The translations under genes and the position numbers were made by a program. Shown piece after piece: positions 6,324 through 13,848 of a stretch of DNA of 26,145 nt (positions are counted from its first letter, which is position 1; every line of letters begins with the position of its first letter). Below the pieces are notes generated by a model that had not been told where the DNA came from, did no database searches, and worked only from the letters and a program-made list of their open reading frames with translations. This stretch comes from Comamonadaceae bacterium. GTDB lineage: Bacteria > Pseudomonadota > Gammaproteobacteria > Burkholderiales > Burkholderiaceae_C. Where the stretch lies: the NCBI GenBank assembly GCA_947458415.1, contig CANGZG010000005.1, forward strand, positions 1 to 26,145, read 5' to 3'.

Positions 6324-7169
6324 ATGCGTTTTCAGACCACGCCCATGCAAATCGCCATCTTGGTTTCGGTGGGGTTGCATGCAGGTTTGTTGGTCTTCAG
6401 AATCGCTGACCCGCAAGGCTTTGACCGGTTGATGACACAAAGTCCGCTGGACATCATTTTGGTGAATGGCCGCAGCGACGGCCCGCCTGCTGACAAACCG
6501 CAAGCGTTGGCGCAAGCCAATTTGCAAGGGGGTGGCGAGGCTGCCACGGGACGCACCCAATCACCCTTGCCGATGTCAGCCAAGTCGCAATCGGGTCAAG
6601 CAGAGGATGCACACTCGTCACCATTGCAGCAAATGAAGCAACAGCAATCCGCGCTGCTGGCCAGCATCAAACAGCAAATCGCGGTGAACGCAGCGCGACA
6701 GCCTCAAACGGCGACGCAAGCCAATGAACAAGCGCAACAACAGCGGCAGTTGCTCGACATGCTGGCGGAAATAGAACGCCGCATCGCAGAACAAAACGCC
6801 AGACCGCGCACGCGTTATGTCAGCCCCGCGACCCGCGAAGTCAGCTTTGCCATGTACCAACACCACATGCGTCGTTTGATCGAAGAACGCGGCACCCGTT
6901 TTTTTCCCCAATCGCGCGGAGAGAAACTCTATGGCAGCCTGACCATGGTGCTGACAGTCAACGCCGAAGGACGCGTCTTGTCTACGCAAATTCTGACAAG
7001 CTCTGGCATCGCTGCGCTTGACCGAGCGGCGTTAGACATCGCCGCAGCCGCAGGGCCGTATGGTGTGTTCACCCGCGAAATGAAACAAGAATTTGACCAA
7101 CTGGCCATGGTGTCGCGCTACACCTTCAAGCGCAACCAGACGGTGCAAGCCGAGTCCTCTGAACCATGA
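6324..7169 (+). CDS. TonB/TolA-like periplasm-spanning protein with C-terminal TonB-type domain
   Basis: The 281-residue product has a short cytoplasmic start, one membrane segment (about residues 9-26, IAILVSVGLHAGLLVFRI) and a long Gln/Ala-rich, probably coiled-coil middle (about 95-165). Its last ~100 residues resemble the TonB/TolA C-terminal domain (GSLTMVLTVNAEGRVLSTQIL followed by LDRAALDIAAAAGPYGVF). TonB carries proton-motive energy to outer-membrane receptors; TolA links the inner membrane to Pal. Which role applies is unknown, because no exbBD, tolQR or receptor gene is in the window. The ATG at 6324 is preferred over the in-frame TTG at 6315 that overlaps the RNase stop. Its stop overlaps the mtgA start as ATGA, so the two are translationally coupled, which hints at an envelope role. 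The Pro-rich, Lys-Pro spacer typical of classical TonB is absent. Confidence 0.82.
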   Translation: MRFQTTPMQIAILVSVGLHAGLLVFRIADPQGFDRLMTQSPLDIILVNGRSDGPPADKPQALAQANLQGGGEAATGRTQSPLPMSAKSQSGQAEDAHSSPLQQMKQQQSALLASIKQQIAVNAARQPQTATQANEQAQQQRQLLDMLAEIERRIAEQNARPRTRYVSPATREVSFAMYQHHMRRLIEERGTRFFPQSRGEKLYGSLTMVLTVNAEGRVLSTQILTSSGIAALDRAALDIAAAAGPYGVFTREMKQEFDQLAMVSRYTFKRNQTVQAESSEP

Positions 7170-7912
7170 GCAAGTCCGCTTCTGTTCGCACCTTGGGACG
7201 CGGCCGGTTGTTTCGCCGCTGGTTGGTGCTGGTGCTGCTGTCCGGTTTGGGGCTGCAACTTTATTTTGTGGCGCGTGTCGCCATGATGCGTTATGTCGAC
7301 CCGCAATCAACCGCGTTTGAACGATCGCAAATCGTGCAAATACTCACATCCAACCAAAATTTTCGCTGGCGACAGCAATGGATGCCTGCCGCGCGCATCC
7401 ACACGTCGCTCAGCCGTGCGGTGATTGCCTCGGAAGATGACTTGTTTGCCAGCCACGATGGGGTGCAATGGCAAGCCATTGAAAAAGCCTGGACACGCAA
7501 CGAAAAAGCCCAAGCCCGCTCTGCAGCCAAGGGCAAAACACCGAAGGTGGTGGGTGGCTCGACCATCACCCAACAGTTGGCGAAAAACTTGTTTTTGTCT
7601 GGTGAACGCAATTTCTTGCGCAAAGGGCAAGAACTGGTGATCACCTTGGCGCTGGAAACTTTCCTCAGCAAGCAACGCATCTTGGAGATTTACCTCAACC
7701 ATGTGGAATGGGGCAAAGGCGTGTTTGGCGCCCAAGCCGCTGCTCAGCATTATTTTTCCAAACCGGCGGCGCAACTCAACAGTTGGGAATCCGCACGCTT
7801 GGCAGTCATGTTGCCTCGCCCCAAATATTTTGAAAAATTGCCTCAATCGCCTTATGTGGCAGAGCGTGCCCAGGTCATTCAAGGTCGCATGGCCTCTGCG
7901 GTGTTGCCATGA
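7166..7912 (+). CDS. mtgA: Monofunctional peptidoglycan glycosyltransferase MtgA (GT51)
   Basis: MtgA polymerises lipid II into glycan strands on the periplasmic face of the inner membrane and has no transpeptidase domain. The 248-residue product has one N-terminal membrane anchor (about residues 18-38) and the ordered GT51 motifs: ASEDDLFASHDG with catalytic E90, GGSTITQQLAKNLFLS (130-145), RKGQE (152-156, second glutamate E156), and KQRILEIYLNHVEWG (from about 169). Length is typical of MtgA. It starts in an ATGA overlap with the TonB-like gene and ends in an ATGA overlap with ruvC, so all three are probably co-translated. In several Burkholderiales I expect aroE just before mtgA; here it is absent. 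Confidence 0.96.
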   Translation: MSKSASVRTLGRGRLFRRWLVLVLLSGLGLQLYFVARVAMMRYVDPQSTAFERSQIVQILTSNQNFRWRQQWMPAARIHTSLSRAVIASEDDLFASHDGVQWQAIEKAWTRNEKAQARSAAKGKTPKVVGGSTITQQLAKNLFLSGERNFLRKGQELVITLALETFLSKQRILEIYLNHVEWGKGVFGAQAAAQHYFSKPAAQLNSWESARLAVMLPRPKYFEKLPQSPYVAERAQVIQGRMASAVLP

Positions 7913-8457
7913 ACATATTGGGTATCGATCCGGGTCTGCAAACCACTGGCTTTGGGGTGGTGCATTGGGCCCACGGGCAGTTGCGTTATGTGGCCAGTGG
8001 CACCATCACCACCACGCATTTGCCGCGTGCCGATTTGACTGGGCGCATCGGTGTGTTGTTTGAAGGCATTTGCGAAGTCTCTAAAACATACCAAGCGCAA
8101 TCGGCGGCCATTGAAATCGTGTTCGTGAACGTGAATCCGCAGTCCACGTTGTTGCTGGGTCAGGCACGCGGGGCGTGCTTGGCGGCGCTCTCGCACCTGT
8201 CTTTGCCCGTGGCCGAATACACCGCGTTGCAAATGAAAAAATCGATCGCAGGCCATGGCAAGGCCGCCAAAGCCCAAGTGCAAGAAATGGTCAAACGCTT
8301 GTTGCAGTTGCCGGCCTTGCCTGGCCCTGATGCCGCCGATGCCTTGGGCTTGGCCATCACACACGCGCACGCATCGCGTGGCATGGCGTTGATGAAAGAA
8401 GCGGGCATGGGTCGCGCCAAAGCCAGTGGCATGTTGCGCGCAGGACGGGGCGGTTAA
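7909..8457 (+). CDS. ruvC: Crossover junction endodeoxyribonuclease RuvC
   Basis: RuvC is a dimeric, Mg2+-dependent nuclease that resolves Holliday junctions after branch migration by RuvAB. The 182-residue product has the expected acidic residues: D7 in GIDPG, E69 in AAIEIVFVNVNPQST, and D141/D144 in GPDAADALGLAITH. It also has the LLLGQARG and KKSIAGHGKAAKAQVQEMV segments. Length is slightly above the ~173 residues of E. coli RuvC. The ATG overlaps the mtgA stop as ATGA. ruvA and ruvB are not adjacent, so resolvase and branch-migration genes are split here. Its stop lies 10 bases from the convergent lpxC stop, with no terminator between. Confidence 0.96.
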   Translation: MNILGIDPGLQTTGFGVVHWAHGQLRYVASGTITTTHLPRADLTGRIGVLFEGICEVSKTYQAQSAAIEIVFVNVNPQSTLLLGQARGACLAALSHLSLPVAEYTALQMKKSIAGHGKAAKAQVQEMVKRLLQLPALPGPDAADALGLAITHAHASRGMALMKEAGMGRAKASGMLRAGRGG

Positions 8458-8467
8458 CGCGGCTGAA

Positions 8468-9391
8468 TCACCAAGCGGGTGAGAGTTGCGCCAGTCCCTT
8501 GGGTGCCAATCGCTCGTCTTCGAATGTCACCCATTCATACGATAGCGGGCGGCTTAACAATTCACGCAACAGCAAGTTGTTCAATGCGTGACCCGAGCGA
8601 AACGCGCGGTAGTGGCCCAACATGGGTTTGCCCAGCAAATACAAATCGCCCATGGCATCCAAAATTTTGTGCTTCACAAATTCATCGTCATAGCGCAGGC
8701 CGTCACTGTTGAGCACTTTGTAATCGTCCATGACGATGGCGTTGTCTAAGCCACCACCCAAAGCCAAACCGTTGGAGCGCATGTGCTCGACATCGCGGGT
8801 GAAGCCAAAGGTGCGGGCTCTGGCGATGTCTCGGCTGTAGTGCCCGGTGTCCATGTCAAATGTGACCGACTGACCGGTGGTATCGACCGCTGGGTGCTTG
8901 AAATCAATTTCAAAACTCAACTTGAACCCATGGTGCGGGTACAGGCCTGCCCATTTTTTCTGGTCACCCTCGCCATGGCTGACCATGACGTCTTGCAAAA
9001 TCCGCAAGAAACGCTTTGGCGCGTTTTGCAGCTCAATGCCCGCCGATTGCAGCAAAAACACAAACGATGAGGCCGAGCCGTCAAGGATGGGCACTTCCTC
9101 GGCGGTGATGTCGATGTACAAATTGTCCAAGCCCAAACCACTGCAAGCAGACATCAAATGCTCTACCGTGTGCACCTTGGCACCCTGCGCTTCGATGGTC
9201 GATGCCAAGCGGGTGTCGGTGACCGACAAAGCACCGACGGGGATGTCCACCGGTTGCGCCAAATCGACCCGCCTGAACACAATGCCCGTGTCAGGCGCGG
9301 CCGGGCGCAAGGTCAATTCCACACGTTGACCGCTGTGCAAACCCACGCCGACGGCGCGGGTCATGGTTTGGATGGTTCGTTGTTTCAGCAC
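8468..9391 (-). CDS. lpxC: UDP-3-O-acyl-N-acetylglucosamine deacetylase LpxC
   Basis: LpxC is the zinc deacetylase of the committed step of lipid A synthesis and shows that the organism makes LPS. With the GTG at 9389-9391 as start, the 307-residue product begins MLKQRTIQ, as LpxC proteins usually do. The zinc ligands are then H78 (in TVEHLMSA), H241 and D245 (KHKILDAMGD), with catalytic H268 (GHYRAFRSGHALN); spacing equals that of E. coli H79/H238/D242/H265. A TTG six bases further upstream is also in frame but less likely. The gene lies 9 bases after ftsZ, has no Shine-Dalgarno sequence, and has TAAAAT, overlapping the ftsZ stop, 6 bases before the GTG. It is the last gene of the cluster and converges with ruvC. 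Confidence 0.97.
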   Translation of the reverse strand: MLKQRTIQTMTRAVGVGLHSGQRVELTLRPAAPDTGIVFRRVDLAQPVDIPVGALSVTDTRLASTIEAQGAKVHTVEHLMSACSGLGLDNLYIDITAEEVPILDGSASSFVFLLQSAGIELQNAPKRFLRILQDVMVSHGEGDQKKWAGLYPHHGFKLSFEIDFKHPAVDTTGQSVTFDMDTGHYSRDIARARTFGFTRDVEHMRSNGLALGGGLDNAIVMDDYKVLNSDGLRYDDEFVKHKILDAMGDLYLLGKPMLGHYRAFRSGHALNNLLLRELLSRPLSYEWVTFEDERLAPKGLAQLSPAW

Positions 9392-9397
9392 AGGCAA

Positions 9398-9403
9398 ATT
9401 TTA
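9398..9403 (-). promoter_or_regulatory. Putative -10 element of lpxC, overlapping the ftsZ stop codon
   Basis: TAAAAT on the minus strand (five of six to TATAAT) contains the ftsZ TAA stop and ends 6 bases before the lpxC GTG. No good -35 is seen at 16-18 bp. It could give a leaderless lpxC transcript in addition to read-through from ftsZ. Confidence 0.4.
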
Positions 9404-10648
9404 GTCGGCCTGTTTTCTCAAGAACGCAGGGATTTCATAGTTGTCCATGCCACCCGAGGACAAAGCGTCGACCTTGGCCGCGGCTTGGGTGCGGTTGGTT
9501 CGCCAAACGCTGGGCACATTGACATTCACATCGCCGCTGGTTTGTGGTGCAGACGCGCGGTTGATGCCATCGCTGCCTGCATGCGCCGTGGGCGACAGGG
9601 CCACGGGCATCACATCGGCCGGGTTGGCATACACCGCGTGGTCGGTACCGGTGCGAATCACTGACAAGGGTGGTGCCATGCGACGACCGGGTTGTGCCAA
9701 GCCGGTGGCCACCACGGTCACGCGGATCTGGTCACCCAAGGTTTCGTCATAAGCCGTGCCATAAATCACGTGCGCTTCGGGGGACGCGAATGCACGGATG
9801 GTGTTCATGGCTTCGCGTGATTCGGCCAACTTCAACGCGCCTTTGGCGGCAGTGATCAACACCAACACGCCTTTGGCACCGGTCATGTCCACGCCTTCGA
9901 GCAACGGGCAAGCCACTGCTTGCTCGGCGGCAATGCGCGCACGGTCAGGACCGCTGGCCGTGGCCGTGCCCATCATCGCTTTGCCCTGTTCGCTCATCAC
10001 CGTGCGAACGTCTTCAAAGTCCACGTTCACCAGCGCTTCCACATTGATGATTTCGGCGATCCCGCCGACCGAGTTTTTCAGCACATCGTTGGCGAATGCG
10101 AACGCTTGGTCTTGGCTGACATCGTCACCCAACACTTCTTGCAATTTTTCGTTCAAGACCACGATCAATGAATCCACATTGGCTTCGAGTTCTGCCAAAC
10201 CGGCTTCGGCATTCGTCATGCGACGACCGCCTTCCCAATCGAACGGCTTGGTCACCACACCCACGGTGAGGATGCCCATTTCGCGCGCTACCCGTGCCAC
10301 CACCGGTGCCGCACCGGTGCCGGTACCACCGCCCATGCCCGCTGTGATGAACACCATGTTGGCGCCTTGCAAAACGTCGCGGATGTGGTCCACGGCGGCC
10401 TCTGCCGCAGCTTGACCGCGCTCGGGTTTGCTGCCTGCACCCAATCCGTTGTCGCCCAATTGAATCACGCGGTGTGCTGAGCTGACTTTCAACGCCTGTG
10501 CGTCTGTGTTGGCACAAATGAATTCAACACCACGCACGCCACTGTTGATCATGTGTTCGACCGCGTTGCCACCACCGCCACCGACACCAATGACGCGGAT
10601 TTGGGTCTCTGGGTTGAATTCGCTGGATTCCATCATTTCAATTTTCAT
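9401..10648 (-). CDS. ftsZ: Cell division protein FtsZ
   Basis: FtsZ is the tubulin-like GTPase whose filaments form the Z-ring at midcell. The 415-residue product has the nucleotide loop GVGGGGGNAVEHM (21-33), the GGGTGTG signature at 106-112, the T7 catalytic loop around NVDFED (208-213), a variable linker (about 320-400), and the C-terminal peptide YEIPAFLRKQ that binds FtsA and other partners. The ATG at 10648 is preceded by GGAGAG at good spacing, one of the clearer ribosome sites in the cluster. A 170-bp gap separates it from ftsA and may hold its own promoter. lpxC follows 9 bases downstream. Confidence 0.99.
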   Translation of the reverse strand: MKIEMMESSEFNPETQIRVIGVGGGGGNAVEHMINSGVRGVEFICANTDAQALKVSSAHRVIQLGDNGLGAGSKPERGQAAAEAAVDHIRDVLQGANMVFITAGMGGGTGTGAAPVVARVAREMGILTVGVVTKPFDWEGGRRMTNAEAGLAELEANVDSLIVVLNEKLQEVLGDDVSQDQAFAFANDVLKNSVGGIAEIINVEALVNVDFEDVRTVMSEQGKAMMGTATASGPDRARIAAEQAVACPLLEGVDMTGAKGVLVLITAAKGALKLAESREAMNTIRAFASPEAHVIYGTAYDETLGDQIRVTVVATGLAQPGRRMAPPLSVIRTGTDHAVYANPADVMPVALSPTAHAGSDGINRASAPQTSGDVNVNVPSVWRTNRTQAAAKVDALSSGGMDNYEIPAFLRKQAD

Positions 10649-10818
10649 TTTTCTCTCCGAATTTAGGTTTGCAGTTGCCTTGAATGTGTGTTTGTTTTGA
10701 AATACGTTTGGAATATGTCAACTGGTTGGTGCCCCCCGCGAACAGGGCCGCCATCGTCGAGATTTGGAACGGCGAATGGTCATGGATTCGAATCGGTTCA
10801 TGGATGTGGCGTGCATGG
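10649..10818 (-). promoter_or_regulatory. ftsA-ftsZ intergenic region with a candidate ftsZ promoter
   Basis: This is by far the longest gap in the dcw cluster. On the minus strand it has a perfect TTGACA (complement of 10716-10721); at 17 bp spacing the -10 position reads AAAACA, a poor match. The stretch just before ftsZ is AT-richer than its surroundings and ends in GGAGAG. A GC-rich patch (complement of about 10730-10750) is not followed by a T-run, so I do not call a terminator. FtsZ is needed in far greater amounts than FtsA, so an extra promoter here is plausible. Confidence 0.45.
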
Positions 10819-12048
10819 TCAAAAGGTCCCCACCAACCAGTCCTTGACACGCCCCATGGCGGTCTTGACCGAACCGTTTTTTTGCGCGACACGAAAGCCT
10901 CGCAGCCGAGCCAGCCGTGCTTCTTCGAGCAAACCCATCACGGTCGCCGCACGCGGGTGCGACACCATGTCTGACAGCGCACTGCTGTAGCGCGGCACAC
11001 CGCGACGCACCGCTTTCAAAAAAATGTCTTCACCCAACTCGATCATGCCGGGCATCATGGCGCTGCCACCGGTGAGCACAATGCCCGATGACAGCACTTC
11101 TTCAAAACCCGACTCGCGCAATACCTGTTGCACCAATGCGTAAATTTCTTCCACGCGGGGTTCGATCACACCGGCCAGCGCTTGGCGACTGAGCATGCGC
11201 GGACCACGGTCACCCAACCCTGGCACTTCTACTTGGATGTTGGGGTCAGCCAGCAATTGCTTGGCATAACCCGATTCAACTTTGATTTCCTCAGCGTCCT
11301 TGGTGGGTGTGCGCAATGCCATGGCGATGTCGCTGGTGATCAAGTCGCCGGCGATCGGGATGACCGCGGTGTGCCGAATGGCGCCACCCGTGAAGATGGC
11401 CACATCGGTGCTGCCCGCGCCGATGTCAACCAAAGCCACACCGAGTTCTTTTTCATCCGCGGTCAACACCGAATAGCTGGACGCCAAGGGGTTGAGCATC
11501 AGTTGCTCCACATCCAGACCACAGCGACGCACACACTTGATGATGTTTTCAGCCGCTGTTTGCGCACCGGTGACGATGTGCACCTTGGCCTCGAGCCGGA
11601 TGCCGCTCATGCCAATTGGCTCTTTCACATCTTGGCCGTCAATGATGAATTCTTGCGGCTCTACCAACAACAACCGTTGGTCGTTTGAAATATTGACCGC
11701 CTTGGCGGTTTCGACCACGCGCGCCACATCGGCGGCCGTGACCTCGCGGTCCTTGACCGCGACCATGCCATGCGAATTCATGCCGCGAATATGGCTGCCC
11801 GTGATGCCGGTGTAGACCCTGGTGATCTTGCAGTCCGCCATCAACTCGGCTTCTTTCAAAGCCATTTGGATGCTTTGCACAGTGGCGTCGATGTTGACCA
11901 CCACGCCGCGTTTGAGTCCACTGCTGGGCGCAATGCCAAAGCCCGCGAGTTTGAGTTCAGCACCGGGCAACACCTCGGCCACCACCACCATCACTTTGCT
12001 GGTTCCGATGTCCAAACCGACGACCAAGTCTTTGTATTCTTTAGCCAT
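10819..12048 (-). CDS. ftsA: Cell division protein FtsA
   Basis: FtsA is the actin-like ATPase that tethers FtsZ filaments to the inner membrane and recruits later divisome proteins. The 409-residue product starts MAKEYKDLVVGLDIGTSK, with the first phosphate loop at about residues 11-18. It also has LVDIGAGSTDVAIF (second phosphate loop), VLTGGSAMMPGM, and the C-terminal amphipathic membrane-targeting helix ending GRVKDWLVGTF. The frame is open upstream, but the ATG at 12048, preceded by AGAGG, gives the family-standard N-terminus and length. It lies 16 bases after ftsQ. Confidence 0.98.
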   Translation of the reverse strand: MAKEYKDLVVGLDIGTSKVMVVVAEVLPGAELKLAGFGIAPSSGLKRGVVVNIDATVQSIQMALKEAELMADCKITRVYTGITGSHIRGMNSHGMVAVKDREVTAADVARVVETAKAVNISNDQRLLLVEPQEFIIDGQDVKEPIGMSGIRLEAKVHIVTGAQTAAENIIKCVRRCGLDVEQLMLNPLASSYSVLTADEKELGVALVDIGAGSTDVAIFTGGAIRHTAVIPIAGDLITSDIAMALRTPTKDAEEIKVESGYAKQLLADPNIQVEVPGLGDRGPRMLSRQALAGVIEPRVEEIYALVQQVLRESGFEEVLSSGIVLTGGSAMMPGMIELGEDIFLKAVRRGVPRYSSALSDMVSHPRAATVMGLLEEARLARLRGFRVAQKNGSVKTAMGRVKDWLVGTF

Positions 12049-12064
12049 GCCAACCTCTTTGTAC

Positions 12065-12877
12065 TTACCTTGTTGCTGTTGAATCCAATGTGCTGACCCC
12101 GCGCAAACGCAGCGCATAGCCATTCACATACCGCAAATCTGCCGACTCCAACGACTGTGTCTGACGGCCATAACGCTGGCTGACTTGTGCCAATGTTTGG
12201 GTCAAACGCTGTACCCGCGCCATCACCTCTTGTTCATTGCCTCGGCCCAATTCAATTTGTGCACCGTTTTTGAAGCGTGCGCGCCAACTGCCTCTGGCGG
12301 TCAATTCGAGTGCACCTAAATTCAGTTGCATCTGTGTGAACGCGGGTCCGAGGGCATTGAACATTTGCAACACGCGCACCGATTCGGTGTCTGGCCCTGA
12401 CAAATGCGGCAGGTTCTCGTTGTCCAACTCGCCGAAATTGGCACTGAACACTTGGCCTTGTTTGTTGACCAAGCGAGAGTCTGCCTCTGGCCCCCAATAG
12501 GCCACGGGTTCGTGCTCCATGATTTCCACGCGCAAGCGATTGGGAAATTCACGTTGCACCACCGCTTGCCTGACCCAAGGCACGTTTTCAAACGCGGCTT
12601 TGGCGCGCGCCAAATCGACCGTGAAAAAACTGCCATGCAAGCGCGGCACCACGTTCGCACGCAAAGTGACCTCGTTGTTGTGACGCACTTCGCCCACCAC
12701 ACTCATGCCTGTGATGGTGAACACCGGGTGTCTCGCCATCCACATGATGAACATGCTCACAAACAGCACGCCAGCGAGCATCAACATCCAGCGACTGGTG
12801 ATGTTCATGAGACGCACATCCAGGGCGAGCTCTGGGGCTGCCTCGCGGCTCATGTACATGGCGTCACGTGCTTTCAT
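12065..12877 (-). CDS. ftsQ: Cell division protein FtsQ
   Basis: FtsQ is a bitopic inner-membrane protein that scaffolds the FtsQLB complex and controls septal synthesis. The 270-residue product has a short cytoplasmic tail, a membrane segment at about residues 30-48 (MLMLAGVLFVSMFIMW), and a POTRA domain beginning PVFTITGMSVVGEV (about 51-64). The beta domain follows, with VPWVRQAVVQREFPNRLRVEIMEHEPVAYW. The ATG at 12877 overlaps the ddlB stop as ATGA; a longer in-frame extension exists but would add 19 unlikely residues. No FtsB gene is in the window. Confidence 0.96.
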   Translation of the reverse strand: MKARDAMYMSREAAPELALDVRLMNITSRWMLMLAGVLFVSMFIMWMARHPVFTITGMSVVGEVRHNNEVTLRANVVPRLHGSFFTVDLARAKAAFENVPWVRQAVVQREFPNRLRVEIMEHEPVAYWGPEADSRLVNKQGQVFSANFGELDNENLPHLSGPDTESVRVLQMFNALGPAFTQMQLNLGALELTARGSWRARFKNGAQIELGRGNEQEVMARVQRLTQTLAQVSQRYGRQTQSLESADLRYVNGYALRLRGVSTLDSTATR

Positions 12878-13848
12878 GCCCGCGTTATCCCCACGGTTGA
12901 ATCCAGGCGTGCAGCCTGCAATAAACGCACACACAAATCGGCATAGTCGATGCCCGCTGCTTTGGCCGACATGGGCACCAACGAATGGCTGGTCATGCCC
13001 GGGCTGGTGTTCATTTCAAGCAGAAACGGTTGGCGGTCACTGGCACGGATCATCACATCGGCACGACCCCAACCACGGCAACCCAATGCGCGGTAAGCGG
13101 CGACGCTCAATGCTTGAATGGCTTGTTCTTCGTCGGCAGGCAATCCGCTGGGGCAGTGGTAAGTCACTGCATCGGTGAAATATTTGTTTTGGTAGTCATA
13201 TGCACCCTCCGGGGCTGCGATACGAACCACGGGCAGCGCTGTCGCATGGTCCGCGTCCCCCAGTACCGGACAAGTGACTTCCTCGCCTTGGATGAAGGCT
13301 TCGCACAACACATACGGGTCATGCCGTGTGGCCAACTCGATGGCTGCTTGAAATTGCTCAGCTTGACTGACCTTGGTCACACCGATGGACGAGCCTTCAT
13401 GCGGTGGCTTCACGATCAACGGCAAACCCAATTGCTTTGGAATGTCTGCCAAGGCTTGCGTTGTTTGTTGTGCGGGTGTGAGCCAAATACTGGCCGGTGT
13501 GGACAAACCTTCGGCCAACCACAAACGCTTGGTCATGTGCTTGTCCATGGCAATGGCTGACGCCATCACGCCAGAGCCGGTGTAGGGAATGCCCATCAAT
13601 TCCAACGCGCCTTGCACCGTGCCGTCTTCGCCATGCCTGCCGTGCAACGCGATGAACGCATGGCTGATGCCTTGCTCGCGCAACGCCATCAAAGGAGTGT
13701 GTGCTGGGTCAAACGCGACCGCTTGGATGCCTTTAGACAGCAACGCCTGAAGGACGCCGTTGCCTGACATCAACGACACCTCACGCTCGGCCGATGGCCC
13801 GCCCATCAACACGGCGACCTTGGCTTTGTTTGGGTCAAATCCCATCAT
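12874..13848 (-). CDS. ddlB: D-alanine--D-alanine ligase, DdlB type
   Basis: Ddl joins two D-alanines with ATP to give the dipeptide that MurF adds to UDP-MurNAc-tripeptide. The 324-residue ATP-grasp product has VLMGGPSAEREVSLMSG near residues 13-29, HGRHGEDGTVQG, IVKPPHEGSSIGV (nucleotide region) and the C-terminal EMNTSPGMTSHSLVP, which carries metal-binding E and N. Length is close to other DdlB proteins. It begins in an ATGA overlap with murC and ends in an ATGA overlap with ftsQ. Two adjacent ATG codons exist; the upstream one is used here and the choice changes only one residue. Confidence 0.97.
   Translation of the reverse strand: MMGFDPNKAKVAVLMGGPSAEREVSLMSGNGVLQALLSKGIQAVAFDPAHTPLMALREQGISHAFIALHGRHGEDGTVQGALELMGIPYTGSGVMASAIAMDKHMTKRLWLAEGLSTPASIWLTPAQQTTQALADIPKQLGLPLIVKPPHEGSSIGVTKVSQAEQFQAAIELATRHDPYVLCEAFIQGEEVTCPVLGDADHATALPVVRIAAPEGAYDYQNKYFTDAVTYHCPSGLPADEEQAIQALSVAAYRALGCRGWGRADVMIRASDRQPFLLEMNTSPGMTSHSLVPMSAKAAGIDYADLCVRLLQAARLDSTVGITRA

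Noticed and set aside
9392..9397. TTG as the lpxC start
   Set aside because: It would add two residues before the family-typical MLKQRT and puts the -10-like box too close; the GTG at 9389-9391 fits better.
10785..10794. 10-bp palindrome GATTCGAATC in the ftsA-ftsZ gap
   Set aside because: Palindromes of this length are expected roughly 25 times by chance in a window of this size, and it has no placement relative to a good -10.
10718..10801. 27-codon minus-strand frame with a basic, Arg-rich product in the ftsA-ftsZ gap
   Set aside because: No ribosome site, no recognisable similarity, and its end overlaps the TTGACA; more likely chance in a regulatory spacer.
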